Positions 43,973-53,592 are shown, counted from the stretch's first letter. The stretch: 64,000 nt of DNA from Nostoc sp. JL33 (GCF_017114985.1 NZ_JABXKP010000064.1:216859-280858); one strand, 5' to 3'. The notes: generated by a model from the letters alone, not told the origin. Translations and numbers: made by a program.

Positions 43973-44449
43973 TTACCGTTTAATTTGCTTAGGAAAGTTA
44001 GGAACTAACAAAGATTGCTCTAATTCACCTTGCTCATTATAGAATTTCATTTGACCTTGTTCATTACATAACCATACTTCCACAGCTTGAGCTTCTAAAT
44101 ATAAATTTCTTTTAAATTCCATTTCTTCCAAAGTGTTACCACTGGATTTGACTTCTACACAAATTTCTGGTGCAATAGATGCTGATACTTCATCTTCAAT
44201 TTGAGAAAATCGTTCCTCTGAACACCAGACAACATCAGCAACTTTCACGCCGTCTGATGTGTTGATAGCACATTCTGGCATCACTTCTCCTGTATTCAAT
44301 AAAGATTCTAATAAACGTTGGATTCTTCCTTGATAAAAAGAATGTTTAATTTTGACTGGACTCATTACGATTTGACCCCATTTATTTAATTCAATTTTGA
44401 AGGGTAAATCTTGTAATTGTTTGTGTTCACAAACTTCTTCCCATCTCAT
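43973..44449 (-). CDS. Uma2 family (DUF820) restriction-endonuclease-like protein
   Basis: 158 residues. IELNKWGQIVMSPVKIKHSFYQGRIQRLLESLL, VKVADVVWCSEERF, and APEICVEVKSSGNTLEEMEFKRNLYLEAQAVEVWLC follow the Uma2 order of motifs, with D and E.K (VKVADVVW ... EICVEVKS) forming the PD-(D/E)XK site. Uma2 genes are very numerous in cyanobacteria; their role is unsettled. Confidence 0.85.
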   Translation of the reverse strand: MRWEEVCEHKQLQDLPFKIELNKWGQIVMSPVKIKHSFYQGRIQRLLESLLNTGEVMPECAINTSDGVKVADVVWCSEERFSQIEDEVSASIAPEICVEVKSSGNTLEEMEFKRNLYLEAQAVEVWLCNEQGQMKFYNEQGELEQSLLVPNFPKQIKR

Positions 44450-44529
44450 AATTAATATTTGCCTAGAGTGATTGATTTAATTTTAACTTATCTATAGCAA
44501 CACGATTTAATTTTTGAAATCCACTGGAT

Positions 44530-44566
44530 TTAGATCCCCGACTTCTTCAAGAAGTCGGGGATCTAA
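44530..44566. repeat. Perfect 18-bp inverted repeat, loop of one base
   Basis: TTAGATCCCCGACTTCTT / AAGAAGTCGGGGATCTAA. It is a cruciform-capable palindrome between the prolyl oligopeptidase 3' end and the Uma2 gene. It could end transcription from the former, but there is no T-run. Confidence 0.7.
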
Positions 44567-44619
44567 GCAGCAACTTTTGCTTAAGTAAGTGCCATTCCAC
44601 CCTACAAATAAATTAACCC

Positions 44620-46713
44620 CTAAACTTCAACATCCAAAGTACGCACCAAAAAAGCCCATTTATCGGCGGCTTCTTCAATAATTTTAGCTGTGGGTTTACC
44701 CGCACCATGTCCGGCTTTAGTCTCAATTCTAATTAGCGTTGGCGCATCACCAGCGTGAGCCTCTTGTAAAGCTGCGGCAAATTTGAAACTATGAGCAGGG
44801 ACAACGCGATCGTCATGATCGGCTGTGGTAATTAAGGTTGCTGGGTAAGCTGTATCTGGTTTGATGTTGTGTAGTGGCGAATAAGCATATAGCGTTGGAA
44901 ACTCTTCTGGATTATCTGCTGAACCATATTCGGAAGTCCAAGCCCAACCGATGGTAAATTTGTGGAACCGCAACATATCCATCACGCCGACTGCTGGTAA
45001 AGCTGCACCAAACAAATCGGGACGTTGAGTTATGCAAGCACCCACTAATAAACCGCCGTTACTACCACCTGCGATCGCTAGCTTCTCAGTCTTAGTATAC
45101 TTGTTAGCAATCAACCACTCAGCAGCGCCAATAAAGTCATCAAAGACATTCTGCTTTTTCTCTTTCATTCCTGCTTGATGCCATTCTTCGCCGTATTCTC
45201 CACCACCGCGTATATTCGGCATAGCATAGACACCACCCATCTCCATCCATATCAAAAGACTCACAGAAAAACCAGGTGTCATTGAGGCATTAAAACCGCC
45301 ATAAGCATAGAGATAAGTGGGGTTATTCCCATCCAATTTCATGCCCTTTTTGTGGGTAATAAACATGGGGACTTTAGTACCATCTTTGCTGTCATAAAAG
45401 ACTTGTTTAGTCTCGTAATCAGCAGGATTAAAATCTACTTGTGGTTGGCGAAAAACTGTACTTTTCCCACTTATCATATCGTAGCGATAGATAGTTCCTG
45501 GTGTGGTGAAACTGGTGTAACTATAAAAAGTTTCGGTATCATGACGCTTACCACCAAAGCCACCTGCTGAACCGAGTCCAGGTAGTTCTACCTCGCGTAC
45601 AAACGCACCTTTGAGGTCAAAAATTTTGATTTGGCTGTGAGCATCTTTGAGGTAATCAGCAACAAATTGGTTATTGAGTATGCCTACACTTTCCAAAGTT
45701 TCCGCAGATTGGGGAATGATTTCTCGCCAATTTTCTGGCGCAGGGTTTTTGGTGTCAATCGCAATCACTCGTCCGCGTGGAGCATTTAAATCCGTGCGGA
45801 AATAAAACACGTTATCATCATTGTCGATAAAGCTGTAATCTGCCTCAAATTGGTTAATTAGTTCTACGACTTCAGCATTAGGGTTAGTCAAATCTTTAAA
45901 GAAAAGCAAATTTCTGGGGTCAGTTCCCAGCCAAATTGAAATTATTAGATAGCGTCCATCTTCAGTAACACCACCACCAAAACCCCATTCCTTTTGGTCA
46001 GGACGATGATAAATTAGTATATCTTCTGATTGGGGTTTACCTAGTTGATGATAGTAGAGCTTTTGATAATAGTTAACATCTTCTAATTGAGTTTTTTCAT
46101 TCGGCTCATCGTAGCGACTGTAGAAGAAACCTTGATGATCATGTGTCCACGATGCACCAGAAAATTTAATCCATTTCAGGTGGTCTTGGAGGTCTTCACC
46201 AGTTTCGACATCGCGGACTTTCCACTCTTGCCAATCAGAACCAGAGGCAGATAGACCGTATGCTAAAAGTTTAGCATTCTCGCTAATAGACAATCCTGAA
46301 AGAGCAACAGTGCCATCTTCTGAAAGTTTATTAGGGTCGAGTAAAACTTTGGGTTGGTCGTCGAGGGTTTTCAGAGTGTAGAGGACACTTTGGTTTTGCA
46401 GTCCGTCATTTTTAAAATAAAAGTAGCGATCGCCCGAACCGTCTGGCAGAGATTCGCCTTCTTTAAAAGGGATACCATATTTTTCATAATCCCAAAGTTT
46501 GGTGAGGCGCTGTTTAATTTTTTCTCTGGTAGGAATTTCACTCAAGTAGCCAAAAGTAACTTGATTTTCTGCTTCAATCCAAGTCCTTGTTTCTTCAGAG
46601 TCAGGATCTTCTAACCAACGGTAAGGATCTGCGACTAAAGTACCGTGGTAGTTATCGACTTGATTGCTCTTGTGGCTAGATGGGTAGGTGAGAGGTTTTT
46701 CAGAGGAGGACAT
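44620..46713 (-). CDS. Prolyl oligopeptidase (S9A)
   Basis: 697 residues, the typical length. The N-terminal beta-propeller starts DPYRWLEDPDSEETRTWIEAENQVT. The alpha/beta hydrolase domain carries Ser551 in GGSNGG, an Asp near 634 (ADHDDRVVP) and His669 (AGHGAGKP) as the triad. It cleaves short peptides after proline in the cytosol; I see no signal peptide. It is monocistronic. Confidence 0.93.
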   Translation of the reverse strand: MSSSEKPLTYPSSHKSNQVDNYHGTLVADPYRWLEDPDSEETRTWIEAENQVTFGYLSEIPTREKIKQRLTKLWDYEKYGIPFKEGESLPDGSGDRYFYFKNDGLQNQSVLYTLKTLDDQPKVLLDPNKLSEDGTVALSGLSISENAKLLAYGLSASGSDWQEWKVRDVETGEDLQDHLKWIKFSGASWTHDHQGFFYSRYDEPNEKTQLEDVNYYQKLYYHQLGKPQSEDILIYHRPDQKEWGFGGGVTEDGRYLIISIWLGTDPRNLLFFKDLTNPNAEVVELINQFEADYSFIDNDDNVFYFRTDLNAPRGRVIAIDTKNPAPENWREIIPQSAETLESVGILNNQFVADYLKDAHSQIKIFDLKGAFVREVELPGLGSAGGFGGKRHDTETFYSYTSFTTPGTIYRYDMISGKSTVFRQPQVDFNPADYETKQVFYDSKDGTKVPMFITHKKGMKLDGNNPTYLYAYGGFNASMTPGFSVSLLIWMEMGGVYAMPNIRGGGEYGEEWHQAGMKEKKQNVFDDFIGAAEWLIANKYTKTEKLAIAGGSNGGLLVGACITQRPDLFGAALPAVGVMDMLRFHKFTIGWAWTSEYGSADNPEEFPTLYAYSPLHNIKPDTAYPATLITTADHDDRVVPAHSFKFAAALQEAHAGDAPTLIRIETKAGHGAGKPTAKIIEEAADKWAFLVRTLDVEV

Positions 46714-47022
46714 AATCTCAGGTCAAAAGTGCTTCTTTACATACTACAAAGATAGACCCAAGACGTGGGGCATACACTGACCAAACCTGCGGAAAAATTC
46801 CCATTCAAAAGAGTACCTGCTGAGGTACTACTAACCAGCAAGCAGTCCTGTTAGGATTTTAATCAGCAAGCAAGTATAAACCAATACGCTTGGTTTAGTG
46901 ATATTTTGCCCCGGAAGATCCCCCAACCCCGCGATAAATTGGTTTGCTCTAGTTCCCTGCTTTTTAAGGAGGGTTAGGGAGGATCAAGCCTTAACCTTTT
47001 TGCCTACTGGTAACAGCAGCAT
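46714..47022. repeat. Intergenic with GATCCCCCAACCC inverted repeat
   Basis: 46917-46985 is bounded by GATCCCCCAACCC and GGGTTAGGGAGGATC, imperfect inverted repeats typical of dispersed Nostoc elements. It also has the prolyl oligopeptidase promoter region. No gene is seen. Confidence 0.5.
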
Positions 47023-47238
47023 TTAGTAGACTACTTGCCACCAACCGAAGGCTGGGCCGATAAAACGGATAGTTGCCCATCCTACAACCATCAGTCCAAT
47101 GCCTATCCAGGCACCACGACTAGTCCAACTCACAAAAAGTTCGGCTTGAGTTTTTGTGATCGGAAGCCAAGGCAAGATCCGAGTCTCTTTACCGTATGTT
47201 TCCCCTAGTGTGCTTTTACGACGCTTTGCTTCACCCAT
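47023..47238 (-). CDS. DUF2839 family small membrane protein
   Basis: 71 residues from the ATG at 47238 (MGEAKRRKSTLGETYGKE), where the family starts; a TTG three codons earlier is unlikely. GEAKRRK, RILPWLPITKTQAELF and one membrane helix, GAWIGIGLMVVGWATIRFI, ending FGWWQVVY are the DUF2839 signature. It is restricted to cyanobacteria and has no assigned role. Confidence 0.85.
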   Translation of the reverse strand: MGEAKRRKSTLGETYGKETRILPWLPITKTQAELFVSWTSRGAWIGIGLMVVGWATIRFIGPAFGWWQVVY

Positions 47239-47408
47239 AATCAGCAACTCAAATTTTATTTAGGTTCTAAATTTATCTTGCCAGAAATCATGTCTACAGA
47301 AAGGCGATGAATCGCATCACCTTCATTTCATAAGCTGATAATAATGCTTGCTTTTGAACGATCGCGCTTTGGTTGACAAAATTTAAATCGGGCATGGGGC
47401 ATTGAACT

Positions 47409-48965
47409 TTAAGCGGAATTTTCTTCACTAGTGTTAGAAAACAGACTCGGATCGAGATAGTTAATCCGTGCTAGAGGACTTAAAGCTGCGAGAATTTGAG
47501 CGCCGTAGCTACGGTTAACCACACGACTATCAAGTAAAGCAACGATTCCTTGACTTTCTCTGACTGGAGCGATCGCCCGTTGTAATTCATTCAAGGCTGC
47601 TGGCAACAAATATAAACGAAACCAATCTTGATGCGATCGCTTATAACGAGCTACCCTACCAGCTACTAGAGGATTTTCCAAAGATGGTAGAGGCAAAGTA
47701 GCAATTATTAACAGATGAGGTGCCGGCAAGACTCGTTGATGTTCTCGCCAAAATTCCCAACCGCTAATCAAAATGCCATTTTCATCTAAACAAGTTTTTT
47801 CTACTTGCACCCGCGAACCAAACTCTGAGGCCAAAATTGTCGCAACTTGAGACTTCAGTGGTACATCCCCTACCAAGACAACCGTCAATCCCGGTGCTGT
47901 AGCACTTAGACAAACCAGTGTGCGGACTTTGTGAATAAATGCCGCTTGAAATTCTGGCGTGTTAGGTAGGGGCAATTTATAAGGTACATACAGTTGAATT
48001 GCTTCTGCTTGACTTTCCGAAGAGAACTTCAGGCAAGTTAAATCGTCCAAACCCAGGCGCTGTCGGAAAAGAGGAGCCTCAGTTTCCGGTTCTATAGCGC
48101 TGCCAATTAAAACTACTGGTTGTCGCTGCCAAATGGGCGAGAGTATTTCGCCTAATTCCATTGGGGCGTAGTGCAAAGAAAATAAACCTTGTCGATGGGC
48201 AATAGTCGCCCAAAAAAGAGGAGGGGAGGCAGGGGGAGAATTTTCATCAAGGGTTTGAAATTGTTTCCAGAATTGTTTCCAAGGTTCTGGTAGTTCTTGT
48301 ACTGACTCTAAAGCAGAATAAAGACGGCTTAAAATTTCTATTTCTGGCTGGGAAATTAGATAGCATTCATAGGGATTGACAGGATGCTGAAAAAGTTCGT
48401 GTGTTAGTTGTATCCGTGCTTCACGAATTGCCTCAGCTTGGTTTGGGCAAGCCAGCATGAGTTGATCCCAATCATGGGGTTGAATATCTTGGGTGAGTTG
48501 ATCACGCACCCAATCTTCTAAATCATCTACCCCATCAATAATTGTGGGGATACCTTGGGGAAAGCACGAGCCACCAGCAAATTGTCCTCTTAACCAAGCT
48601 TCTGGGGAGGTTAACAGTAGCCCTTGGAACTGGGTACCAGGCCAAGCGTCACCTGTTCTAATCGCTTTGTTGGCTGGTAGCCACTGTTGTAGGCGGGGAA
48701 TTTCCACCCGCAGCAGAAGTTGCTGCACCGCTTCTTGAGCAACAATAATTACAGGGCCATGCCACATTAGAGCTGATGCTACGAAACTAGTACGATACCG
48801 CCCTTGATAGCCACAAACTGCCCCTACTTGAATTAGGGCGCTACGTCCCAGGCGCAAGGCGCGTGCTACCAACCGTGCCATCGTCAAATGATGGGGCCAG
48901 GAAGGGAACCCCGCTTGCGATCGCAAAAAGTTATGTAGTGACAAATGAACTTCTGCCTCAATCAC
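47409..48965 (-). CDS. DinG-like helicase family protein with degenerate ATPase motifs
   Basis: 518 residues from GTG at 48965. The order of elements matches DinG/XPD helicases: a P-loop region (VGAVCGYQGRYRTSFVASALM), a motif II region (TIIDGVDDLEDW), and a C-terminal HELICc2 part (NPLVAGRVARYKRSHQDWFRLYLLPAAL, VRESQGIVALLDSRVVNRSYG). Walker A lacks the GxGKT form and DEAH is replaced by DGVDD, so ATP hydrolysis is doubtful. It is commonly annotated as an ATP-dependent helicase in cyanobacteria. I would call it a helicase homologue that may have lost activity. Confidence 0.7.
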   Translation of the reverse strand: MIEAEVHLSLHNFLRSQAGFPSWPHHLTMARLVARALRLGRSALIQVGAVCGYQGRYRTSFVASALMWHGPVIIVAQEAVQQLLLRVEIPRLQQWLPANKAIRTGDAWPGTQFQGLLLTSPEAWLRGQFAGGSCFPQGIPTIIDGVDDLEDWVRDQLTQDIQPHDWDQLMLACPNQAEAIREARIQLTHELFQHPVNPYECYLISQPEIEILSRLYSALESVQELPEPWKQFWKQFQTLDENSPPASPPLFWATIAHRQGLFSLHYAPMELGEILSPIWQRQPVVLIGSAIEPETEAPLFRQRLGLDDLTCLKFSSESQAEAIQLYVPYKLPLPNTPEFQAAFIHKVRTLVCLSATAPGLTVVLVGDVPLKSQVATILASEFGSRVQVEKTCLDENGILISGWEFWREHQRVLPAPHLLIIATLPLPSLENPLVAGRVARYKRSHQDWFRLYLLPAALNELQRAIAPVRESQGIVALLDSRVVNRSYGAQILAALSPLARINYLDPSLFSNTSEENSA

Positions 48966-49018
48966 ACGCTTTTAATTCCATACAAAGTGACTTTTACGAA
49001 CAAAGCCCCATTTCTATT

Positions 49019-49092
49019 ATGTTGTCATTTGTCATTGGTCATTTGTCCAAAACTAATGACCAATCACCAATGACTAATGACCAATCACCCAA
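49019..49092. repeat. GTCATTTGTCATTGGTCA direct and inverted repeat cluster
   Basis: Repeats of TGTCATTTGTCATTGGTCAT are followed by AATGACCAATCACCAATGAC in inverse orientation. They form a hairpin between the divergent DinG-like and M48 genes. Related copies are at 11640-11670 and 19905-19940. Confidence 0.6.
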
Positions 49093-49103
49093 TACCCTGA
49101 ATT

Positions 49104-50066
49104 ATGCCAACTTACACAGGAATTTCCAGCGAAGCCTTCAGGCATCCACTAGATCGGCAAGCCGAGCAAGCTTTACGAAATTTACCGGGATTTGATTTAA
49201 TCGCTCGTAAATTTGTGGAATTTATCTACGAACGCCCTCAATTAGTCTATCTAATGGGTAACACCATCCAAGTCGGGCCGCGTCAATATTCCACTATTTA
49301 CCAAATGTTTCGGGAATGCGTCCGAGATTTGGACATTTACCCAGAACCTACACTGTTTGTCTCGCAAAATCCCCAAGCAAATAGCTATGCGCTGGGGCAA
49401 GAAAATCCTTACATAGTCATAAATACAGGGATACTAGACTTACTAGACGAAGCCGAGATTCGGGCAGTGTTAGCCCATGAACTGGGGCATATTAAATGTG
49501 GTCATACTATTTTAATTCAAATGGCGATGTGGGCAATGAGTGCTGCTTCTGCCTTGGGAGAATTGACCTTTGGCATCGGTAATCTTGTCACACAAGGCTT
49601 GATTTACGCCTTTTTTGAGTGGCGGCGTAAAGCCGAGTTATCGTCAGATCGCGCCGCACTACTAGTGATGGATGACTTGAATCCCGTGATGTCAACGATG
49701 ATGAAACTCTCTGGCGGTAGTAACAAATATGCCAATGAATGTAGTTTACAAGAGTTTATCAAGCAGTCAGAAAATTATCAGGCACTGGATGAAGATGGAC
49801 TAAATCAGGTGTATAAATTCTTAATGTACAATGGCGCTCAGGGTACGATGTTGACTCATCCTTTCCCAGTTGAACGCTTGCATTACTTACGAGCCTGGGC
49901 AGTATCCGAAGAATATCAGCAAATTCGCCGCGGAAATTATCAGCGATCGCCCGCCGCCGGAGCAGTAAATGTTGCAGCAGAATCTTCCGCGAATGAAACA
50001 GAAACTTTGCGCCGTCAAATTGAAGAATTACAACGAGAAATCGACAGAATGAGAAGACCTAAGTAA
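49104..50066 (+). CDS. M48 family metalloprotease
   Basis: 320 residues. The zinc motif is VLAHELGHIKCGH with His125/Glu126/His129, and the third ligand Glu lies in RRKAELSSDRAALLV. Two hydrophobic segments lie between them (MAMWAMSAASALGELTFGIGNLV). The C-terminus is a coiled coil (ANETETLRRQIEELQREIDRM). It resembles the soluble or peripherally bound M48 group more than multi-pass HtpX. It probably takes part in protein quality control; the substrate is unknown. Confidence 0.88.
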   Translation: MPTYTGISSEAFRHPLDRQAEQALRNLPGFDLIARKFVEFIYERPQLVYLMGNTIQVGPRQYSTIYQMFRECVRDLDIYPEPTLFVSQNPQANSYALGQENPYIVINTGILDLLDEAEIRAVLAHELGHIKCGHTILIQMAMWAMSAASALGELTFGIGNLVTQGLIYAFFEWRRKAELSSDRAALLVMDDLNPVMSTMMKLSGGSNKYANECSLQEFIKQSENYQALDEDGLNQVYKFLMYNGAQGTMLTHPFPVERLHYLRAWAVSEEYQQIRRGNYQRSPAAGAVNVAAESSANETETLRRQIEELQREIDRMRRPK

Positions 50067-50227
50067 ATTGTTTTAGGGTGCGTTAGACAAGCCTAATGCA
50101 CCACATCCATTTTACCCAATAGGTTACACGCACCGTAACCCTACCTTTGTTCGGTGATTACTACTTTCTTTTATGTTTGAGAGCTAACCTTTGCCACTCT
50201 AGTTTTTTTGGATACCCTCAAAGCGGA
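50067..50227. other. Intergenic, partial GGTGCGTTA repeat
   Basis: GGGTGCGTTAGACAAGC...GCACCGTAACCCT (50087-50141) forms an imperfect inverted repeat of a kind frequent in Nostoc intergenic DNA. No gene is seen. Confidence 0.4.
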
Positions 50228-50402
50228 TAAGTAGGCGGGCATAATTAAACATAAGATGTCATTGCGAGGAACGAAGCAATCCCAGTCTTTGCGATTGCTT
50301 GTCTGCGACACGCTGTTCGCGAACGTCGTTCCTCCTCTCTACGAGACGCACTCGCGTTCGCAATGACAAAACATATTATATTTATTTACGCCGATCTACT
50401 TA
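50228..50402. mobile_element. MITE-like element, TAAGTAxxTCGG family, with nested TCATTGCGAGG palindrome
   Basis: The termini are TAAGTAGGCGGGCATAATTA and TAATTAAA-like TTTATTTACGCCGATCTACTTA. Nested inside (50258-50367) is a palindromic unit bounded by GTCATTGCGAG and CGCAATGAC, a very widespread bacterial interspersed repeat (AACGAAGCAATCCCAG). The termini resemble those of the element at 11601-11731. Confidence 0.55.
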
Positions 50403-50521
50403 ATATTTTCTAGCTGGACTACTATCCTCTTGAGGGTGGGATAAGTCCAAGATTCAAAATTAAGACTTAAAAATTGCTTGACTATATCTCAGCATTAAAT
50501 TAGATGTGGGCATTTCTCAAT

Positions 50522-50947
50522 ATGGCAATTCACTTGATAAAACGGCTATTTGTGTTCGCTGCTATTCTAGCTCTTGTGCTTTTCATGCCGGGAATTGCCT
50601 TAGCTGCACGCGTTCAACTCCATACTACTTCTGGTGTCATTTTCGGCCAAACTACCAAAACTGTAAGCTACTCCACCTCGTCGGAGATTAACCTGACTCC
50701 CCTACAAAGCCAACAACTCCAGGCTGTGCGTCAGAGAAGAAACAAGGAAATTGGGGCAGTCTTAAACCCATCGCAACGTGCCCAACTTACTCACAATCTC
50801 CGGGCTGGTAATAATATCAATCAAGCCCTAGTAAAACTGAATTTGCAACCAGAACAGCAAGAGTTGGTAAAGGCGATCGTACAATTTACTAACTTGAAAC
50901 TGAAAGCAATTTCCTCTAGGCATTCGCTCAAATTAGAGCAAAAATGA
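50522..50947 (+). CDS. Exported Spy/LTxxQ-like small protein
   Basis: 141 residues from the ATG at 50522 (MAIHLIKRLFVFAAILALVLFMPGIALAA, a signal peptide cut after ALA). The mature part is helical: NLTPLQSQQLQAVRQRRNKEIGAVLNPSQRAQLTHNLRAGNNINQALVKLNLQPEQQELVKAIVQF. The LTPxQ..QL and LNPSQRAQ repeats recall the periplasmic CpxP/Spy fold, which binds unfolded proteins or metals. The family link is tentative. Confidence 0.55.
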   Translation: MAIHLIKRLFVFAAILALVLFMPGIALAARVQLHTTSGVIFGQTTKTVSYSTSSEINLTPLQSQQLQAVRQRRNKEIGAVLNPSQRAQLTHNLRAGNNINQALVKLNLQPEQQELVKAIVQFTNLKLKAISSRHSLKLEQK

Positions 50948-51520
50948 AGTTTTTCTTTGATAGTAAAATATTCAGCCTTTGTCAGAGAAGATATCATAAT
51001 ATTTCCTCTGATCGCCTTTTGGATAAAATCCGATCAAGCGATCGCACTTTTTCTTCTAAGTATCTTATAGTTCAGTTCTGTATAGTCAAATATAGTCAGA
51101 CATGGCTTTGTATAAACTGCCACTGCATTCACAGAACCTTAAAAGCATCTAGAATCGGGTGACGATAATTTGTTGCTGAGTTTAATCTGCCCAGACTGTT
51201 TAAATACTTTTTTAGAAGTTGCTTGCTCCCCAAAATATCAGTGCAAAATTTAATTTTATACTTCGATAGCTGCCTGATTTATAGCGTAATTACTATTGAC
51301 AAAACTAATTTTGCCTTGAACTGTCAGGAATGGTGTACGAGTAAAATTTTCTGAATAACATAATATAACTAATGTATAAGTTCTGTGATCTATCTAAGGA
51401 ATTTAGCTGAATCAGTGCTAATCATCCAGTATAGTTTTGCATGGGTTTATAGCAGCTACAAGGCTGCTACCTTCAACCTAGTTCGACATACCGTAATTCA
51501 GCACATCACAGACTCAAAAA
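50948..51520. other. Intergenic upstream of the SLH/beta-helix gene
   Basis: A 573-bp AT-rich gap. It has a GCGATCGC at about 51039 and no repeat or RNA gene that I recognise. It probably contains the promoter and a long leader for the gene at 51521. Confidence 0.4.
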
Positions 51521-53212
51521 ATGAAATATCGGGGTTTTCACATTTCTAAGGCGAAAAATTTTTGCCTTCTTTCTAGCAGTCATCTCAGATATACTTTGCG
51601 CGTGGGAGCCGGACTAACGGCAATGCTTGTTGTTTGTAGTGGGTCAATACTACTACCTGGTGAGGTTAATGCTGGTGCTACTCACCCAGAAGGTATCGGC
51701 TCAACTCTCACAGCGCAAGCTCCGGCAACAGCCGCAGTGATTTACGTTAATCCAGCAAATGGTGCAGATAGTGCTGGTGCTGGTACAACGTCAGCTGCAC
51801 CCTACAAAAGCATCAGTTTCGCTCTCAGTCAAGCCCAACCAGGTGCAGTTATTCAATTAGCACCTGGGAACTATAACCAGGAAAGTGGCGAAACCTTCCC
51901 GCTCTTGCTTAAACCAGGGGTGACACTGCGGGGTGATGAACCTACTAAAGGTGAGGGGATATTGATTACAGGTGGAGGTTTTTACACTAGTCGCACCTTT
52001 GCCAGACAGGACATTACCATCCTTGCCGACCAAGATACGACGATCGCCGGTGTCACCGTCACCAACCCAAATAGCCGGGGTACGGGTGTGTGGGTGGAGT
52101 CAACTAATCCCACTATCAAAAATAGTACTTTTACTAACAGTGTCAGAGAGGGTGTTTTTGTTACGGGTACAGGCAATCCCAAAATTGAAAGTAACCAATT
52201 TGTGCAAAACAAAGGCAATGGGATTTCAATTGCTAAAGCTGCTCAAGGAGAAATTCGGAATAACTTATTTCAGGATACTGGTTTTGGTCTAGCGATCGGT
52301 GGCACTTCCACACCCCTAATTGTGGAAAACCAAATCATCCAAAACCAAGACGGTCTTTTTATCTCAGAGTCAGCCAAGCCCGTATTGCGTAACAATGTCA
52401 TTCAGAACAATAAGCGAGATGGCTTAGTAGCAACTGTTAATGCTCTACCCGACCTTGGCACTAACGAAAATCCTGGCGGCAATCTTATCCGCAATAACAC
52501 TCGTTATGATGTGAACAACGCCACTAAAACCGGTCAAATTATCGCTGTTGGCAACGATATCGATCAGAAAAAGATTTTCGGCTCAGTAGATTTTGTTGCC
52601 GCAACTGTTAAACCGCCTGGAGGGTCTGTCGCATTTAAAGATGTGCCAGCAAATTACTGGGCAAAAAACTACATCCAAGCTTTAGCCTCCCAAAATATTA
52701 TTGCTGGCTTTCCTGATGGCAGCTTTAAACCCAATGAACCTGTAACCCGCGCTCAATTCGCCACTATTGTCACTAAAGCCCTAACACCATCAGCCAAACG
52801 CCCAGTGATTAAGTTTAAGGATGTAGCAAGCAATTTCTGGGCTTACGCTGCAATTCAATCTGCTTACCAGAGTCAATTTGTTTCTGGTTATCCCGATGGC
52901 ACTTTTAAGCCACAGCAGCAAATTCCCAGAGTCCAGGCGTTAGTCTCTTTAGCTAATGGTTTGGGCTTAACTACGAATAATCAGAATGTCCTTTCCTTTT
53001 ACACCGATGCTGCCCAGATTCCTAATTATGCGATCGCACCTGTTGCTGCGGCAACTGCACGGCAACTAGTGATCAACTATCCTACAGCGAAGCAACTCAA
53101 TCCTAACCGTCAAGCGACTAGAGCCGAAGTTGCTGCCTTTGTTTACCAGGCACTCGTCAATGCTGGACGTGCTCAACCAATTCCTTCATCCTATTTGGTA
53201 ACAGCTCAGTAA
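51521..53212 (+). CDS. Secreted DUF1565 parallel beta-helix protein with three SLH domains
   Basis: 563 residues. A signal sequence (about 1-52) is followed by a DUF1565 region (VIYVNPANGADSAGAGTTSAAPYKSISFALSQAQPGAVIQLAPGNY) and a right-handed beta-helix with repeats such as NPTIKNSTFTNS, NPKIESNQFVQNKG and KPVLRNNVIQNN. Three C-terminal SLH domains start near 366 (AFKDVPANYWAKNYIQALASQNIIAGFPDGSFKPNEPVTRAQFA), 432 and 494. SLH domains bind peptidoglycan-linked polysaccharide, so the beta-helix is displayed on the cell wall. The ligand or polysaccharide substrate is unknown. Confidence 0.88.
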   Translation: MKYRGFHISKAKNFCLLSSSHLRYTLRVGAGLTAMLVVCSGSILLPGEVNAGATHPEGIGSTLTAQAPATAAVIYVNPANGADSAGAGTTSAAPYKSISFALSQAQPGAVIQLAPGNYNQESGETFPLLLKPGVTLRGDEPTKGEGILITGGGFYTSRTFARQDITILADQDTTIAGVTVTNPNSRGTGVWVESTNPTIKNSTFTNSVREGVFVTGTGNPKIESNQFVQNKGNGISIAKAAQGEIRNNLFQDTGFGLAIGGTSTPLIVENQIIQNQDGLFISESAKPVLRNNVIQNNKRDGLVATVNALPDLGTNENPGGNLIRNNTRYDVNNATKTGQIIAVGNDIDQKKIFGSVDFVAATVKPPGGSVAFKDVPANYWAKNYIQALASQNIIAGFPDGSFKPNEPVTRAQFATIVTKALTPSAKRPVIKFKDVASNFWAYAAIQSAYQSQFVSGYPDGTFKPQQQIPRVQALVSLANGLGLTTNNQNVLSFYTDAAQIPNYAIAPVAAATARQLVINYPTAKQLNPNRQATRAEVAAFVYQALVNAGRAQPIPSSYLVTAQ

Positions 53213-53217
53213 ATGCG

Positions 53218-53437
53218 TAGTACCGCAAGGCGGAAGTCAAAAGTCAAAAGTCAAAAGTCAAAAGTCAAAAAGCTTTAATTTTGGGCTTTCTGGCTGTAAT
53301 GAAATAGTAAGCTAAAACACATCTAAGAAAGCATATCAAAATTTTATCAATATCTTGTGGGGTCGGCATCTTGCCCGCCCTGATTATGCAACTTAAATGC
53401 CGATTAGCTTAGGTTTATTTACGCCATGCTGTACTAG
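53218..53437. mobile_element. MITE-like element, TAGTACCGCAAGGCGG family, copy 1
   Basis: The termini are TAGTACCGCAAGGCGG (53218) and CGCCATGCTGTACTA (to 53437), imperfect inverted repeats. Inside are about five AGTCAAAA 8-bp tandem repeats (53236-53272). A shorter member lies at 63781-63884. It begins 5 bp after the stop of the SLH gene. Confidence 0.6.
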
Positions 53438-53445
53438 TTAGCAAA

Positions 53446-53488
53446 TTGGAAGCGCCAGGCTGATAATTTGTCAGTCTGGCGCTTCCAA
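53446..53488. terminator. Long perfect hairpin (18-bp stem)
   Basis: TTGGAAGCGCCAGGCTGA / TCAGTCTGGCGCTTCCAA with one mismatch and a 6-7 base loop, followed by TATAGTGAGTTTTCTT. It may be the terminator of the SLH gene or a dispersed palindrome. Confidence 0.5.
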
Positions 53489-53510
53489 TATAGTGAGTTT
53501 TCTTAATTTT

Positions 53511-53592
53511 AGGGGTCTTTAAATATAGCTGACCCCATTCATTTGAATGTGATTGGGTTTATAGTCAGGGTCTTTATATTGGCTGACCCCGT
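53511..53592. repeat. Tandem pair of GGGTCTTTA...CTGACCCC hairpins
   Basis: GGGGTCTTTAAATATAGCTGACCCC (53512-53536 region) is repeated as GGGTCTTTATATTGGCTGACCCC (53568-53591 region). Each has a short GGGTC/GACCC stem. The spacer is GTGATTGGGTTTATAGTC. Confidence 0.55.
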
